From the NCBI RefSeq assembly GCF_018736105.1, contig NZ_CP076135.1, positions 4,400,001 through 4,464,000 on the forward strand: a DNA stretch of 64,000 nucleotides. The letters run 5' to 3'. How positions within the stretch are numbered: position 1 is the first letter of the stretch; each line of letters opens with the position of its first letter. The position numbers and the translations under genes are program-made. The DNA is from Bradyrhizobium sediminis. Its GTDB lineage: Bacteria > Pseudomonadota > Alphaproteobacteria > Rhizobiales > Xanthobacteraceae. The notes below the pieces were generated by a model that saw only the letters and a program-made list of their open reading frames with translations, made no database searches and was not told where the DNA came from. This document shows, in pieces, positions 9,000 to 18,391 of this stretch.

Positions 9000-9418
9000 G
9001 TGTCAGTCGGCCGGACGGCCGCTCCTGCTACGGTCGAAAGGCTGCGGGAGAGGAAAGTCCGGGCTCCATCGACATACGGTGCCGGATAACGTCCGGCGGG
9101 GGCGACCCCAGGGACAGTGCCACAGAGAACGAACCGCCTCCTCTCCGGAGGAGGTAAGGGTGAAAAGGTGCGGTAAGAGCGCACCGCGGGTCCGGCAACG
9201 GAACCGGCATGGCAAACCACACCGGGAGCAAAACCGAATAGGGACGGCAACGCGGGATGTTCGCGAAAGCGATAACTCCGCAGGGCGATGTCAGGCTCGC
9301 CGTCCGGGTAGGTTGCTCGAGGCAACGTGCAAACGTTGTCCCAGAGGAATGGCCGTCACGTACCGCTTGCGCAAGCAGGCGGTGCCCTACAGAACCCGGC
9401 TTACAGGCTGGCTGATGC
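9000..9418 (+). ncRNA. rnpB: RNase P RNA (type A), M1 RNA
   Basis: Catalytic RNA that removes 5' leaders from tRNA precursors. The universally conserved block GAGGAAAGTCCGGGCTCC is at 9050-9067, and the partner 3' block ACAGAACCCGGCTTACAG is at 9390-9407; together they form P4. The ends are set by the P1 helix: GTGTCAGTCGGCC (9000-9012) pairs with GGCTGGCTGATGC (9406-9418) using G-U wobbles. About 419 nt is normal for alphaproteobacteria. Ends are accurate to a few bases. Confidence 0.93.
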
Positions 9419-9461
9419 TTCTAACGAAAGCGTTTTCGAAGAAAACGCGTCTGCTGAGAAT

Positions 9462-9498
9462 GAGGGGTTCGGCGTAACGCGCCGGACCCCTCGCCATT
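9462..9498 (+). terminator. Hairpin downstream of rnpB
   Basis: GAGGGGTTCGGCG (9462-9474) pairs with CGCCGGACCCCTC (9480-9492), 13 bp with one wobble, then GCCATTTATG. A second hairpin, GCGTTTTC-GAA-GAAAACGC, is at 9430-9448. The U-tract is weak, so termination is an inference from position. Confidence 0.55.
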
Positions 9499-9523
9499 TA
9501 TGCGTGGTTTGAGTTTCCGGGAA

Positions 9524-9632
9524 CCTCATCCTGAGGAGCCCGCCGCAGGCGGGCGTCTCGAAGGATGGCGGCACGGTATGGACTCGCGGCCGTCCTTCGA
9601 GACGCTTGCTTCGCAAGCTCCTCAGGATGAGG
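9524..9632. repeat. Paired palindromic (REP-like) repeat, inverted copies
   Basis: Two copies of one repeat in opposite orientation: CCTCATCCTGAGGAGC...GTCTCGAAGGATGG (9524-9568) and CGTCCTTCGAGACGC...GCTCCTCAGGATGAGG (9591-9632). The same family recurs at 43251, 43369 and 43715. Arms are conserved while central loops vary. Such bipartite elements are scattered in intergenic DNA of Bradyrhizobium-like genomes. Confidence 0.85.
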
Positions 9633-9655
9633 TCTGTATCGCTGCAGCGCCTGCA

Positions 9656-10531
9656 CTAATCCCGCTTGAACCGGTAGTCGAACCGCGTTCCATCCGCCTT
9701 CAGCCATCCCGCCGTCGGCGCCGGGAAGTGGACCGGCAGGATCAGCGTATCGGTGTCGGCCACCTCGGCGAAAAATTTGCGGCGCGAGACCGCCGACTGC
9801 TTCGCATCCCAGTCCACGCCCGGCGACCAGTCGGGCTCGCGACACTGGATCGCGTGGTGCATCAGGTCGCCCGCCACCACCGCGCGCTGGCCGCGGGAGA
9901 AGATGTTGACGCAGCAATGGCAGGGCGAGTGCCCCGGCGTCGGCGTCAGCGTGATGGTGTCGTCGAGCGCGTAATCGTCGTCGACCAGCAGCGCCTGGCC
10001 GGCTTCCACGACGGGCAGGCAGTTGTCGCGGAACACGGTGCCGGGCGGATTGGCGCCGCGCGCATGCTCCGCCTCCCAGGCCGCATACTCCTTCTTGTGA
10101 AAGACGTATTTCGCGTTCGGGAACGTCGGCACCCAGCGCCCGTCGCGCAGGATGGTGTTCCAGCCGGTATGATCGATGTGAAGATGGGTGCAGAACACAT
10201 AGTCCACATCATCGTAACTCACCCCGAGCGCGAACAGCTCGTTGCGCCAGCGCTCCTTGCCCGGAAAGTCGAACGGCGGCGGATGCCCCTTGTCCTCGCC
10301 GGTGCAGGTGTCGACCAGGATGGTGTGGCGCGGCGTGCGGACCACGAAGGTCTGGTAGGTGATGACCATCCTTCCCGACGCCGCGTCGAACACCTCCGGC
10401 TCCATGGAAGACAGATGGCGCTTGAAGACGGCGTCATCATAGGCCGGGAAGAAATCCTGCGGCCGCCGCCACGGGCCTTCACGTTCGATCACCGCGTCGA
10501 TGGTGATGTCGCCGATCCGGATCTGCTTCAT
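9656..10531 (-). CDS. Metallo-beta-lactamase-fold hydrolase
   Basis: 291 residues. The metal-binding motif THLHIDHTGW gives His116, His118, Asp120 and His121; later ligands are in PGHSPCHC (His about 207) and VVAGDLMH (Asp), with a final His in PVHFPAP. This is the MBL hydrolase type related to AHL lactonases and N-acyl hydrolases. The substrate cannot be told from sequence. There is no signal peptide, so it should be cytoplasmic. The start codon abuts the TAA stop of the upstream alpha/beta hydrolase gene, which indicates one transcript and perhaps a joint ester or lactone catabolic role. Confidence 0.85.
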   Translation of the reverse strand: MKQIRIGDITIDAVIEREGPWRRPQDFFPAYDDAVFKRHLSSMEPEVFDAASGRMVITYQTFVVRTPRHTILVDTCTGEDKGHPPPFDFPGKERWRNELFALGVSYDDVDYVFCTHLHIDHTGWNTILRDGRWVPTFPNAKYVFHKKEYAAWEAEHARGANPPGTVFRDNCLPVVEAGQALLVDDDYALDDTITLTPTPGHSPCHCCVNIFSRGQRAVVAGDLMHHAIQCREPDWSPGVDWDAKQSAVSRRKFFAEVADTDTLILPVHFPAPTAGWLKADGTRFDYRFKRD

Positions 10532-11245
10532 TTACCTCTGCCCCTCGACGATCTTCTGCAGCAGCGACATCAGCGCTTCCGGCGCGGTGACGTTGGGCGA
10601 ATGGCTGGCATCGATCTCCTCATAGCGCCAGGCGGGATCGGCCTTGGCCATCTTCGCAAACCGGCCGAAAGTATCCGCCGGCGTGATCCGCGTGGCGTAG
10701 ATGTAACTGCGGGGCAACGTCAGCGCGCCGCCATGCAGCTTGAGTTTCGTCTCGAAACATTTGACCGGCATATTGACGCGGCGCTCGGTCAGCCATTCGA
10801 GATCGGCTTGCGGCGTATCCGGCGGCGTCGGATTGGGCGGCACCCGCCAGCCGTCGCCGGATTTCGCAAGCTCCGTCATCGGCGCCCGCGCCACTTCGTT
10901 CAGGTCGAGCAGCGATTGCCCGTCGCCGGGCACGAAGGCATCGATGTAGATCAGCTGCGTGACGCGGTCGCGCGCGCGGTCGGCGACGCCGGTGGCGACC
11001 ATGCCGCCATAGCTGTGGCCGACCAGCACGATGTCGCGCAGGTCTTCATACTTGATGACGTTCAGGACGTCCTGAATGTGGGTTTCGAGATCGATCGACG
11101 GGTTGGCCAGATGCGCGCGCTCGCCAAGGCCGGTATAGGTCGGCGTCAGCAGGCGATGACCTGCCGCGGCCATCAATGGATGCATCTTCTTCCACGCCCA
11201 TCCTGCCGACCACGCGCCGTGGCAGACGAGAAAAGTTGCTCCCAT
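10532..11245 (-). CDS. Alpha/beta hydrolase (esterase-like)
   Basis: 237 residues from ATG 11245, chosen because AAGGAA sits at good distance and the fold begins at once (ATFLVCHGAWSAGWAW). The nucleophile elbow is GHSYGG with Ser78; the oxyanion region is HGAW near residue 10; the catalytic His is probably in DASHSPNVT. It resembles small esterases of the EstC/hydroxynitrile-lyase-like group. Substrate unknown. Its TAA stop directly touches the ATG of the downstream MBL hydrolase, so the two are co-translated. Confidence 0.85.
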   Translation of the reverse strand: MGATFLVCHGAWSAGWAWKKMHPLMAAAGHRLLTPTYTGLGERAHLANPSIDLETHIQDVLNVIKYEDLRDIVLVGHSYGGMVATGVADRARDRVTQLIYIDAFVPGDGQSLLDLNEVARAPMTELAKSGDGWRVPPNPTPPDTPQADLEWLTERRVNMPVKCFETKLKLHGGALTLPRSYIYATRITPADTFGRFAKMAKADPAWRYEEIDASHSPNVTAPEALMSLLQKIVEGQR

Positions 11246-11433
11246 GATGTTTTTCCTTGTTGGGCAGTGCGGCAATGGCGGTTTGGCGATACTAGCGAGC
11301 CCTCGCGTGATGTAAACGTCACCCGCAAATTCGGAAAATAATCATTCCGGGGCGCGATCGCCGCGATGCATGCCCGCCATGCGGGCGCGCCCGGGCGCTG
11401 TACGCGCGCCGTCAAACTCGCTACCTCTCGCAG

Positions 11434-12357
11434 ATGTCCTCCACCTCACGCACCCTCACCTCTCCTGCGCTGCCGCGCGAGCATCTCGGCCTGGTGCTGG
11501 GCTTTGTCGGCATGGCGATCTTCGGCGGCACGCTGCCCGCGACCCGCATCGCGGTGTCCGCGATCGATCCGCTCGCCATGACCGCGCTGCGCACCGCGAT
11601 TGCCGGATTGTGTTCGCTGGCGCTGCTGGTCGTGTTGCGCCGGCCGCCGCCGCCGCGCCGGCTGTGGCCGCAACTGGCGATCGCGATGATTTGCGTCAGC
11701 ATCGCCTTTCCGTTCCTGATGGCGCTCGGGGTGCAGACCGTCGACGCCTCGCATGGCGGGGTGGTGCTGGGGATTCTCCCGATTGCCACCGCGCTGGTCG
11801 CCGTCGTCATTACCCACGAGCGCCCAAGGCCGCTGTTCTGGATCGCGTCGATGGCGGGTGCTGCGCTGGTGATTGCGTTCGCGTTGCGCCAGGGCGGCGG
11901 CACGTTCTCGGCCGGCGACCTCTTTCTGTTCGCGGCGGTGGCCGTATCCGCGATCGGTTACGCCTTCTCCGGCAGGCTGACGGCGCAGATGCCGGGCTGG
12001 GAGGTCATCAGCTGGGTGCTGGTGATGGCGCTGCCGATCTCGCTGCCGGCGGCGGCGCTGACGATGCCCGCCGATATCGGCCAGATCGCGCTGAAACCAT
12101 GGCTGTCGCTGCTGTACGTCGCGCTGTTCTCGCAATGGATCGGGTTCTTCGCCTGGAATGCCGGCATGGCGATGGGCGGCATCGCGCGGGTGTCGCAGGT
12201 GCAATTGCTGCAGCCGTTCGTCACCTTCGCGCTGGCGGCGTTCTTCAACGACGAGACCATCACGCTGCAGATCCTGCTGTTCGCAGCCGCCGTGGTGGCG
12301 ACGGTGGCGATCAGCACGCGCACCCGAAGCCGCCCGGCCCCGGTCGTTCAGGGCTGA
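11434..12357 (+). CDS. EamA/DMT-family transporter
   Basis: 307 residues with about ten hydrophobic helices arranged as two EamA repeats (about 20-145 and 160-295). LGFVGMAIFGGTLPATRIAV at the first helix and LQPFVTFALAAFFNDETITL in the second repeat are typical of drug/metabolite exporters in the inner membrane. The substrate is not predictable. The 3' end overlaps by 10 bp the end of the convergent O-antigen-ligase-like gene. The divergent partner is the alpha/beta hydrolase. Confidence 0.85.
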   Translation: MSSTSRTLTSPALPREHLGLVLGFVGMAIFGGTLPATRIAVSAIDPLAMTALRTAIAGLCSLALLVVLRRPPPPRRLWPQLAIAMICVSIAFPFLMALGVQTVDASHGGVVLGILPIATALVAVVITHERPRPLFWIASMAGAALVIAFALRQGGGTFSAGDLFLFAAVAVSAIGYAFSGRLTAQMPGWEVISWVLVMALPISLPAAALTMPADIGQIALKPWLSLLYVALFSQWIGFFAWNAGMAMGGIARVSQVQLLQPFVTFALAAFFNDETITLQILLFAAAVVATVAISTRTRSRPAPVVQG

Positions 12358-13658
12358 CCCGGGGCCCTGGTTGCGGCTTCGCGCCGCGCGCCGAGCACCA
12401 TGCCGCCGGCGACGCCGACGCCCAGCACATATATCCAGCCTTCGCTGAAATCGAAAAGATGTGAATTGAACAGCGAGGTGAAGATATTCTGCACCACCAC
12501 CAGGAGGCCGATCCACGCCGCCAGGCCCTCGCCGCGGAACAGCAGCAAATGGACCAGCCACATCGCGTAGAGCACGGCGACACCGACCGCTCCCCATTGC
12601 ACCGCCACGTTCAGGGTCTGGTTGTGCGGGTTGGCGACGATGATGGCACGCGCGCCGACCTCGCCGATCGCGGCCTGCTCGAACAGCCCGCGCGTCGAGC
12701 CGGTGCCATGGCCGATCACGGGGGCCGCGGCGAAGAACTGCAGCGATCTCTGCCAGTACAGTAGCCGCGAACCGATGCCGGACTCGTCATTCTGGATCGC
12801 CGTGAGCCGGTAATCGGTAAAGAACTTCGAGACGGTCGCGCGCAGCTGGGGAGATATGTTCCAGACCACGGCTGCAAGCAGTGCAACGGCGCACAAGGCG
12901 GCAACCGCCGTTCGCCATCTCAGATGCAGCAGCGCGAATATCGCCAGCATGACCGGCATCGTCACCAGCGCCGTTCGCGAAATCACCACGAACATCATGT
13001 TGGCGAGGAAGCTCAGGGCGATCGCCGCTACCACCGCCGCCAGCCAAATTCGGTTGGTTCGCAGCAAAGTCAGGACCGGATAGGCTAGCGCCAGCGCGCA
13101 CAGCACGAATTCCTGGCTCTGGGCGATGTAGTTCTTGACGACAATCCCGCTGGCGGGGGCATAGGGGCCGCGTGAAAAATAGGGCTTGAGCGAGAGATCC
13201 GGATCGAAGGCGACCAGCCACGACCCCAGCATCAACAGCGCGCACGATGCCAGAAAGGCAATGAAAACCCATGCGCCACGGGGCGAGCGTTCGAAATGAT
13301 AGAACAGTAACGGCAGCACCAGCAGTTTCACGGTCGGGCCGACCGCATACAGCCGCGCACTCCAGGATGCCTCCGACCACAGCGTGCCGGCGAGCGCCAG
13401 CGCAAACATCGCGATCGGCAGCACGGAGACCGGACGCAGCAGCGACCGCAGCAGGGCGCGCGGTTCGATGGTGGGAACCAGCGCGGCGATCCAGAGCGCC
13501 GCAGCGATCACCACACCGGTGGTCGACCAGGGCAACAGGATCGCGATCAGAACCGTCAGCAGATCGATGTTGAAGATCCGCGCCGCCGGATCGTGCCATG
13601 CGGAAAGAACCAGCGAAAGGCCGGACCGGCCGGGCTGTGTTCTTGCGGCTTCAGCCAT
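12348..13658 (-). CDS. O-antigen ligase/polymerase-like membrane protein, copy 2
   Basis: 436 residues from ATG 13658 (MAEAARTQPGRSGLSL), preceded by AAGGAAC. About ten to twelve membrane helices surround a periplasmic loop containing GIGSRLLYWQRSLQFFAAAP, GHGTGSTRGLFEQA and ANPHNQTLNVAVQWG; the PHNQ block is typical of the Wzy_C/WaaL family (PF04932). These enzymes ligate or polymerise polysaccharide on the periplasmic face. The gene is a close paralogue of the upstream gene and overlaps it by 8 bp, so it arose by tandem duplication. No other polysaccharide gene is adjacent, so the substrate is unknown. Confidence 0.82.
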   Translation of the reverse strand: MAEAARTQPGRSGLSLVLSAWHDPAARIFNIDLLTVLIAILLPWSTTGVVIAAALWIAALVPTIEPRALLRSLLRPVSVLPIAMFALALAGTLWSEASWSARLYAVGPTVKLLVLPLLFYHFERSPRGAWVFIAFLASCALLMLGSWLVAFDPDLSLKPYFSRGPYAPASGIVVKNYIAQSQEFVLCALALAYPVLTLLRTNRIWLAAVVAAIALSFLANMMFVVISRTALVTMPVMLAIFALLHLRWRTAVAALCAVALLAAVVWNISPQLRATVSKFFTDYRLTAIQNDESGIGSRLLYWQRSLQFFAAAPVIGHGTGSTRGLFEQAAIGEVGARAIIVANPHNQTLNVAVQWGAVGVAVLYAMWLVHLLLFRGEGLAAWIGLLVVVQNIFTSLFNSHLFDFSEGWIYVLGVGVAGGMVLGARREAATRAPGQP

Positions 13659-14973
13659 CCCTGGTTCCTTGCGGGCCGGAGACAGCGGCGAAGGCCGTCG
13701 TTCCGGCATCGCGCCGCGCGCCGAGCACCATGCCGCCGGCGACGCCGACGCCCAGCACGTACATCCAGCCTTCGTGAAAATCGAACAGATGCGAATTGAA
13801 CAGCGAGGTGAAGATGTTCTGCACCACCACCAGCAGGCCGATCCATGCCGCCAGGCCCTCGCCGCGAAACAGCACGAAGTGCCGCCACCACATCGCATAG
13901 AGCACGATGACCCCGAGCATGCCCCATTGGATCGCGACGTGCAGGGTCTGATTGTGCGGATTGCTGACGACCTGACTGCCGGCCAGCACCTTGGGTCCGG
14001 TCGCGGCCTGCTCGAACAGCCCCCGCGTCGATCCGGTCCCGTGCCCGATCACCGGGGCCTCGGCGATGAAGCGCAGCGACTTCTGCCAGAATTCAAGCCG
14101 CAACCCGATCGAGGTCGGCTGATCCAGTTCCTTGTAGATCCGGTAATCCCTCAGGAACGTCGTGGTGGTCCACTGCAACTGGGGCGACATCGTCCACGCC
14201 AGGCCGACGATGGCGACAGCGGCGCCTGATATCGCGAGGCTGGTGCGCCATTTCAAATGCAGCAGCGCGAATACCGCGAGCATGATCGGCATGGTCACCA
14301 GCGCGGTGCGCGAAACCACGACGAACATCATGTTCGCCAGCAGGCTGAGCGAAACCGCCGCGAGCAGCACCGCAAGCCGGATCCGGTTGGCTCGCAGCAA
14401 GGTCATGATCGGATAGGCCAGCGCCACCGCGCACAGCGCGAATTCCTGGCTTTGATCGATGTAGTTCTTGACGAAGATCCCCCGCATCTCGGCGTTGGGC
14501 TTGAGCGTGAGGCTGGGCTCGAAAGCGACCGCCCAGGACACCAGCATCAGAAGCGTGCAGGAGACGAGGAAGGCGATGAACACCCATGCGCCGCGGGACG
14601 AGCGTTCGAAATGATAGAGCAGCAGCGGCAGCACCAGCAGTTTTGCGGCGGGGCCGACCGCATAGAGGCGCGCGCCCCAGGCTGCTTCCGACCACAGGGT
14701 TCCGGCGAGCGCCAGCGCAAAGATCGCGATCGGCAGCGCGGAGACCGGCCGCATCAGCGAGCGCCAGAAGGCGCGCAACTCGATGGCGGGAACCAGCGCG
14801 ATCAGCCAGAGCACCGCGGCAATCGCCACGCCGGAGGTCGACCACGGCAGCAGCACCGCGATCAGCACCGTCAGCAGATCGACGCTGAGGATCCACGCCG
14901 CCGGGCTGAACCGGGCGGGAAGAACCAGCGCAAGCCTGGACCGGCCCGGCTCTCGTCTTGCAGCTTCAATCAT
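13651..14973 (-). CDS. O-antigen ligase/polymerase-like membrane protein, copy 1
   Basis: 440 residues from ATG 14973 (MIEAARREPGRSRLAL); this start aligns with the start of the downstream paralogue. The proteins align along their whole length, with PWSTSGVAIAAVLW, GTLWSEAAWGARLYAVGP, VVSRTALVTMPIMLAVFALLH and GHGTGSTRGLFEQA nearly the same in both, and PHNQTLH in the periplasmic loop. The central loop after the SRTALVTMP helix is the most diverged part. It is the first gene of the pair; a MATE exporter lies 107 bp further upstream in the same direction. Confidence 0.82.
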   Translation of the reverse strand: MIEAARREPGRSRLALVLPARFSPAAWILSVDLLTVLIAVLLPWSTSGVAIAAVLWLIALVPAIELRAFWRSLMRPVSALPIAIFALALAGTLWSEAAWGARLYAVGPAAKLLVLPLLLYHFERSSRGAWVFIAFLVSCTLLMLVSWAVAFEPSLTLKPNAEMRGIFVKNYIDQSQEFALCAVALAYPIMTLLRANRIRLAVLLAAVSLSLLANMMFVVVSRTALVTMPIMLAVFALLHLKWRTSLAISGAAVAIVGLAWTMSPQLQWTTTTFLRDYRIYKELDQPTSIGLRLEFWQKSLRFIAEAPVIGHGTGSTRGLFEQAATGPKVLAGSQVVSNPHNQTLHVAIQWGMLGVIVLYAMWWRHFVLFRGEGLAAWIGLLVVVQNIFTSLFNSHLFDFHEGWMYVLGVGVAGGMVLGARRDAGTTAFAAVSGPQGTRDG

Positions 14974-15080
14974 CCCCGGTTCCCTGGCGCGCCCGACACG
15001 GCTCACGCATACCTAGCTCATGCGGTCGACGCGCCGCAATGGCGCAGCAACCCTATTCCGCGGCCGAAACGCGGGTGAAG

Positions 15081-16427
15081 TCATTGCAGTACCGGTCCCA
15101 GCCGCTTCCTGAACTCCAGGCGCAGCAACCACAAACTCAACCCCGCCTGAAGCGTCGTCGTGGCAATCGACAAATACCAGGCGTGCTCGATCCGGAAACC
15201 GGGCATCGCGGACAGCCAGATCAGCGGCAGCGTATTGGTCAGCAGCCGTGCGCCGGAGCTGAACAGCACCGGCCTGGTGTTGCCCAGTCCCTGAAACATG
15301 CTCGAGCAAACGAAATTCACCCCTTGCGCGACATTGTTCAGCGAGACCATGCGCAGGAACAGCGCACCGACCGCGATCGTCGCCGCGTCTTCGGTAAAGC
15401 CGCCGAGGAAGAACTCCGGCCGCCATTGCGCAATCATCATGAAGCCGATCATCACAGCGGTGACCAATAGCAAGACCGTCTTGAACGTCCTTCTCACACG
15501 CTCACCGTTACCAGCGCCAAAATTCTGTCCGGCGATGGCGCCAGCCGCCAAGGCAATCGATATCCCCGGCATATGAATGAGGCCCAACAGGCGTGAGCCA
15601 ATGCTGAAGCCCGCCTGAGCCGCGGCGCCGAAATGCCGCAACGCAAAATAGATCACCGCCATATTGAGGAATATGATGGCGAACTCGCCTCCGGCAGGCA
15701 GCCCGATGCCCAGTATGCGCTTCCATTGCGCCAATTGCGGACGCCATAACGCGCTGTTGATGGCAACGTAGTGCTCGTAGCGGTGGAAATAGATCCACAT
15801 CATCGCCACGCCGATCGCGACCGCGATCGTGCTCGCCAGACCGGCGCCGGCAACGCCCAACGCCAGACCTGTGCCCCAGCCCGAGATCAGAATCGGCGCA
15901 AGCAGCATATTGATGATCACCGTGACGGCCTGCACGATCACGGTGGGACGCACGATGCCGGTGCCGCGCAACGCAGAGCCCATCACCAGCGCGACAAATT
16001 GCAGCGCCAGCGCCGGCACGAACCAGACCAGATAGGTGGTGCCCGCCTCGATCACGGCCTCGTCAACGGCAACCGACCGCATGTAGCTGCGCGCCAGCAT
16101 GCATCCTGCAACCATCGTAAACAGGGCCCCTGCCGCCGATAGCCCCAGCGACTGATTGAATATCAGATTGGCATCGGCCCGGTCCTTGCGTCCGACGGCC
16201 TGCGAAATCAGCGACACGGCGCCGACGCTCAGAATTTGAGTCAGCGCGTTGATCAGGAAGCCGACATTGCCTGCGGCGCCGACGCCTGCAATCGCAGCGT
16301 CACCGAGGCCCGCGACAAAATACAAATCGATCAACCCGCACAGCATCATCAAGATCATGCCGACGAAAATCTGCGGAGCCATCACCGCGATGTGGCTCAC
16401 GATCGAGCCCTGGCTCAAGTCCTTCAT
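15081..16427 (-). CDS. MATE-family multidrug/metabolite exporter
   Basis: 448 residues from ATG 16427, chosen because GAGG sits 8 bp upstream and MKDLSQGSIVSHIAVMAPQI is a normal MATE start; a GTG at 16490 would add 21 residues. Twelve helices in two six-helix bundles. Family signs include LCGLIDLYFVAGLGDAAIAGVG in the first helices, SALRGTGIVRPTV, and in the second half SIGSRLLGLIHMPGISIALA and AGQNFGAGN. It exports compounds by Na+ or H+ antiport across the inner membrane. It points the same way as the O-antigen-ligase-like genes but the 107-bp gap leaves co-transcription open. Confidence 0.88.
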   Translation of the reverse strand: MKDLSQGSIVSHIAVMAPQIFVGMILMMLCGLIDLYFVAGLGDAAIAGVGAAGNVGFLINALTQILSVGAVSLISQAVGRKDRADANLIFNQSLGLSAAGALFTMVAGCMLARSYMRSVAVDEAVIEAGTTYLVWFVPALALQFVALVMGSALRGTGIVRPTVIVQAVTVIINMLLAPILISGWGTGLALGVAGAGLASTIAVAIGVAMMWIYFHRYEHYVAINSALWRPQLAQWKRILGIGLPAGGEFAIIFLNMAVIYFALRHFGAAAQAGFSIGSRLLGLIHMPGISIALAAGAIAGQNFGAGNGERVRRTFKTVLLLVTAVMIGFMMIAQWRPEFFLGGFTEDAATIAVGALFLRMVSLNNVAQGVNFVCSSMFQGLGNTRPVLFSSGARLLTNTLPLIWLSAMPGFRIEHAWYLSIATTTLQAGLSLWLLRLEFRKRLGPVLQ

Positions 16428-16742
16428 GGGGTCGGCCTCATCCGGCTGCGCGCGGGCGCGGGCCGGCTCCGTTTTGGCGCGCGACGGCACCGGGCCGAAC
16501 GCGCGTCGTTGAAAAAAGTCGGTACAGACGGGGAAGTTAGCGGAACCGGGTGGTCAGGCCCGATCGATGCTGGCGGCGTTGGCCCTCAGAGGGCCACGCG
16601 GGCATCCGGAAAACGCTTCGGACGCGAGGACGCGATCTGCGAATACATCGAAATCATGCAAATCCTCCCCGGTTCGAGCGACAATGTGCTGCATATAAAT
16701 GCATCCTGTGGTTTTGGCAACATGACAAGCGCGCGATCGCGC
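16428..16742. other. Intergenic region between the MATE gene and the emrB-like gene
   Basis: 315 bp, both flanking genes on the minus strand. It should hold the MATE promoter and the end of the emrAB transcript. I found no hairpin followed by a U-tract, no known repeat and no plausible small gene. Confidence 0.4.
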
Positions 16743-18329
16743 TCAATGCCCGGGCTCCGACAGAACGCCGGCAGGCTTGTTCAGGAATGCGACCATCACG
16801 GTGAGACCGAAATAGAACACCGTCAGCATCAGGAAGGCGTCGCCGAATCCCATCACCACGGCCTGGCGATGCACGATCTGTGACAGTTGTTTCATCGCCA
16901 TCAGCGAGGCGTCGCCCATGCCCTGCAGGCGCTGGGTGAACATGTTGAGGGTTTCGGTCGCGGTGGCATTGCCCCAGGTCACCCTCTCGTGCAATCGCGC
17001 GATGTGCAGGTCGGTGCGCTGGTTCAGCACCGAGTTGATGACCGCCAGGCCCACCGCGCCGCCGAGGTTGCGCGTCAGGTTGAACAGGCCCGAGGCGTTC
17101 TTCACCCGCTCCGGCGCCAGCGTCCCCAGCGAGATGGTGTTGGTCGGCACCATCGCGAACATCATGCCGATGCCGCGCAGGACCTGCGGCACCAGGAGCT
17201 CGTAGAAATCGTAGTCGCGGGTGATCCAGGTCATCTGAAAGGAACCGAGCGCGAAGATGACGAGGCCGATGGCGATGATCAGGCGCATGTCGATCCGCTG
17301 CATCAGCCGGCCGACGATCGGCGCGGTCAGGAACATGGCGGCGCCGGACACGAACATGGTCTCGCCGATCATCAGCGCGCTGTAGCCGCGCACCTCGGCG
17401 AGATAACGCGGATACATGTAAGTCAGGCCGTAAAGGCCGATGCCGACGCAGAACGAGATCAGGCAGCCGATACCGAAATTGCGGTCGCCGAACGTCCTGA
17501 TATCGACGATCGGCTCGTCGACCGTCAGCACGCGCCAGAAGAAGGCGATCGCGGAGACCGCGCAGATCGTGGCGCAGACCGCGACCGAGGTATCCTGCAG
17601 CCACTCATATTGCGGACCCTCCTCCAGCACGTATTCGAGCGAGCCGAGAAAGCCCGCCATGAAGACCAGGCCCCACCAGTCGAACCGCTCCAGCAGCTTG
17701 AAGTTCGGCTGGTCGAAATCGACCAGCGCCAGCACGCCGACGGTGATGCCGATGCCCGGCACGATGTTGATGAAGAACAGCCAGTGCCAGGACAGCCAGT
17801 CGGTGATGATGCCGCCGACCGTCGGGCCGACGGTCGGCGCCAGCGTGGCGACCAGGCCGATGATCGGGCCGACGATGTAGAATTTGGCGCGCGGAAACAC
17901 CGTATAGGCCGAGGCGAACACGGTCGGGATCATGCCGGCGCCGAGAAAGCCCTGGATCGCGCGCCACAGGATCATCTGTTCGATGGTCGAGGCGAAGCCG
18001 CACAGGAAGCTCGCGATGGTGAAGCCGGAGGCGGAAATCGCAAACAGCAGCCTGGTGCCGAACGCCCGCGACAGGAATCCGGACAGGGGAATCGCGATCA
18101 CCTCGGCGATCAGATACGAGGTCTGGACCCACGACACTTCGGATGAGCTGGCCGACAGGCCGGCCTGGATTTCGGCGAGCGAGGCCGAGACGATCTGGAT
18201 GTCCAGGATCGACATAAACATCCCGAACACCATGATGAGAAACGCAAACAGCCGCCGCGGCGGGATGCGCTCGTCCGGCACCGCGGGGGCGCTCATCATC
18301 GAAGGCGGGGCGGTGGTGGCGTCAGCCAT
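16743..18329 (-). CDS. DHA2-family MFS drug exporter (EmrB-like)
   Basis: 528 residues, 14 predicted helices, the DHA2 topology of EmrB. Helix 1 carries MVFGMFMSILDIQIVSASLAEIQAGLS, close to the EmrB motif; helix 4-5 has GFLGAGMIPTVFASAY; GPTVGGIITDWLSWHWLFFINIVPG is motif C of the 14-helix family. It forms a tripartite pump with the membrane-fusion protein encoded 62 bp upstream and an outer-membrane channel not seen here. The divergent TetR gene and the operator at 19817 suggest induction by a toxic compound. Confidence 0.92.
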   Translation of the reverse strand: MADATTAPPSMMSAPAVPDERIPPRRLFAFLIMVFGMFMSILDIQIVSASLAEIQAGLSASSSEVSWVQTSYLIAEVIAIPLSGFLSRAFGTRLLFAISASGFTIASFLCGFASTIEQMILWRAIQGFLGAGMIPTVFASAYTVFPRAKFYIVGPIIGLVATLAPTVGPTVGGIITDWLSWHWLFFINIVPGIGITVGVLALVDFDQPNFKLLERFDWWGLVFMAGFLGSLEYVLEEGPQYEWLQDTSVAVCATICAVSAIAFFWRVLTVDEPIVDIRTFGDRNFGIGCLISFCVGIGLYGLTYMYPRYLAEVRGYSALMIGETMFVSGAAMFLTAPIVGRLMQRIDMRLIIAIGLVIFALGSFQMTWITRDYDFYELLVPQVLRGIGMMFAMVPTNTISLGTLAPERVKNASGLFNLTRNLGGAVGLAVINSVLNQRTDLHIARLHERVTWGNATATETLNMFTQRLQGMGDASLMAMKQLSQIVHRQAVVMGFGDAFLMLTVFYFGLTVMVAFLNKPAGVLSEPGH

Positions 18330-18391
18330 GGTCTAACCGGGTCAGGGACGGGCTCGTTCGGATCGGGCAAGCCGCCCGAAACGAAAGGAAA

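Noticed and set aside
8876..9325. 149-codon open frame on the minus strand over rnpB
   Set aside because: It crosses the conserved RNase P RNA core and has no protein similarity.
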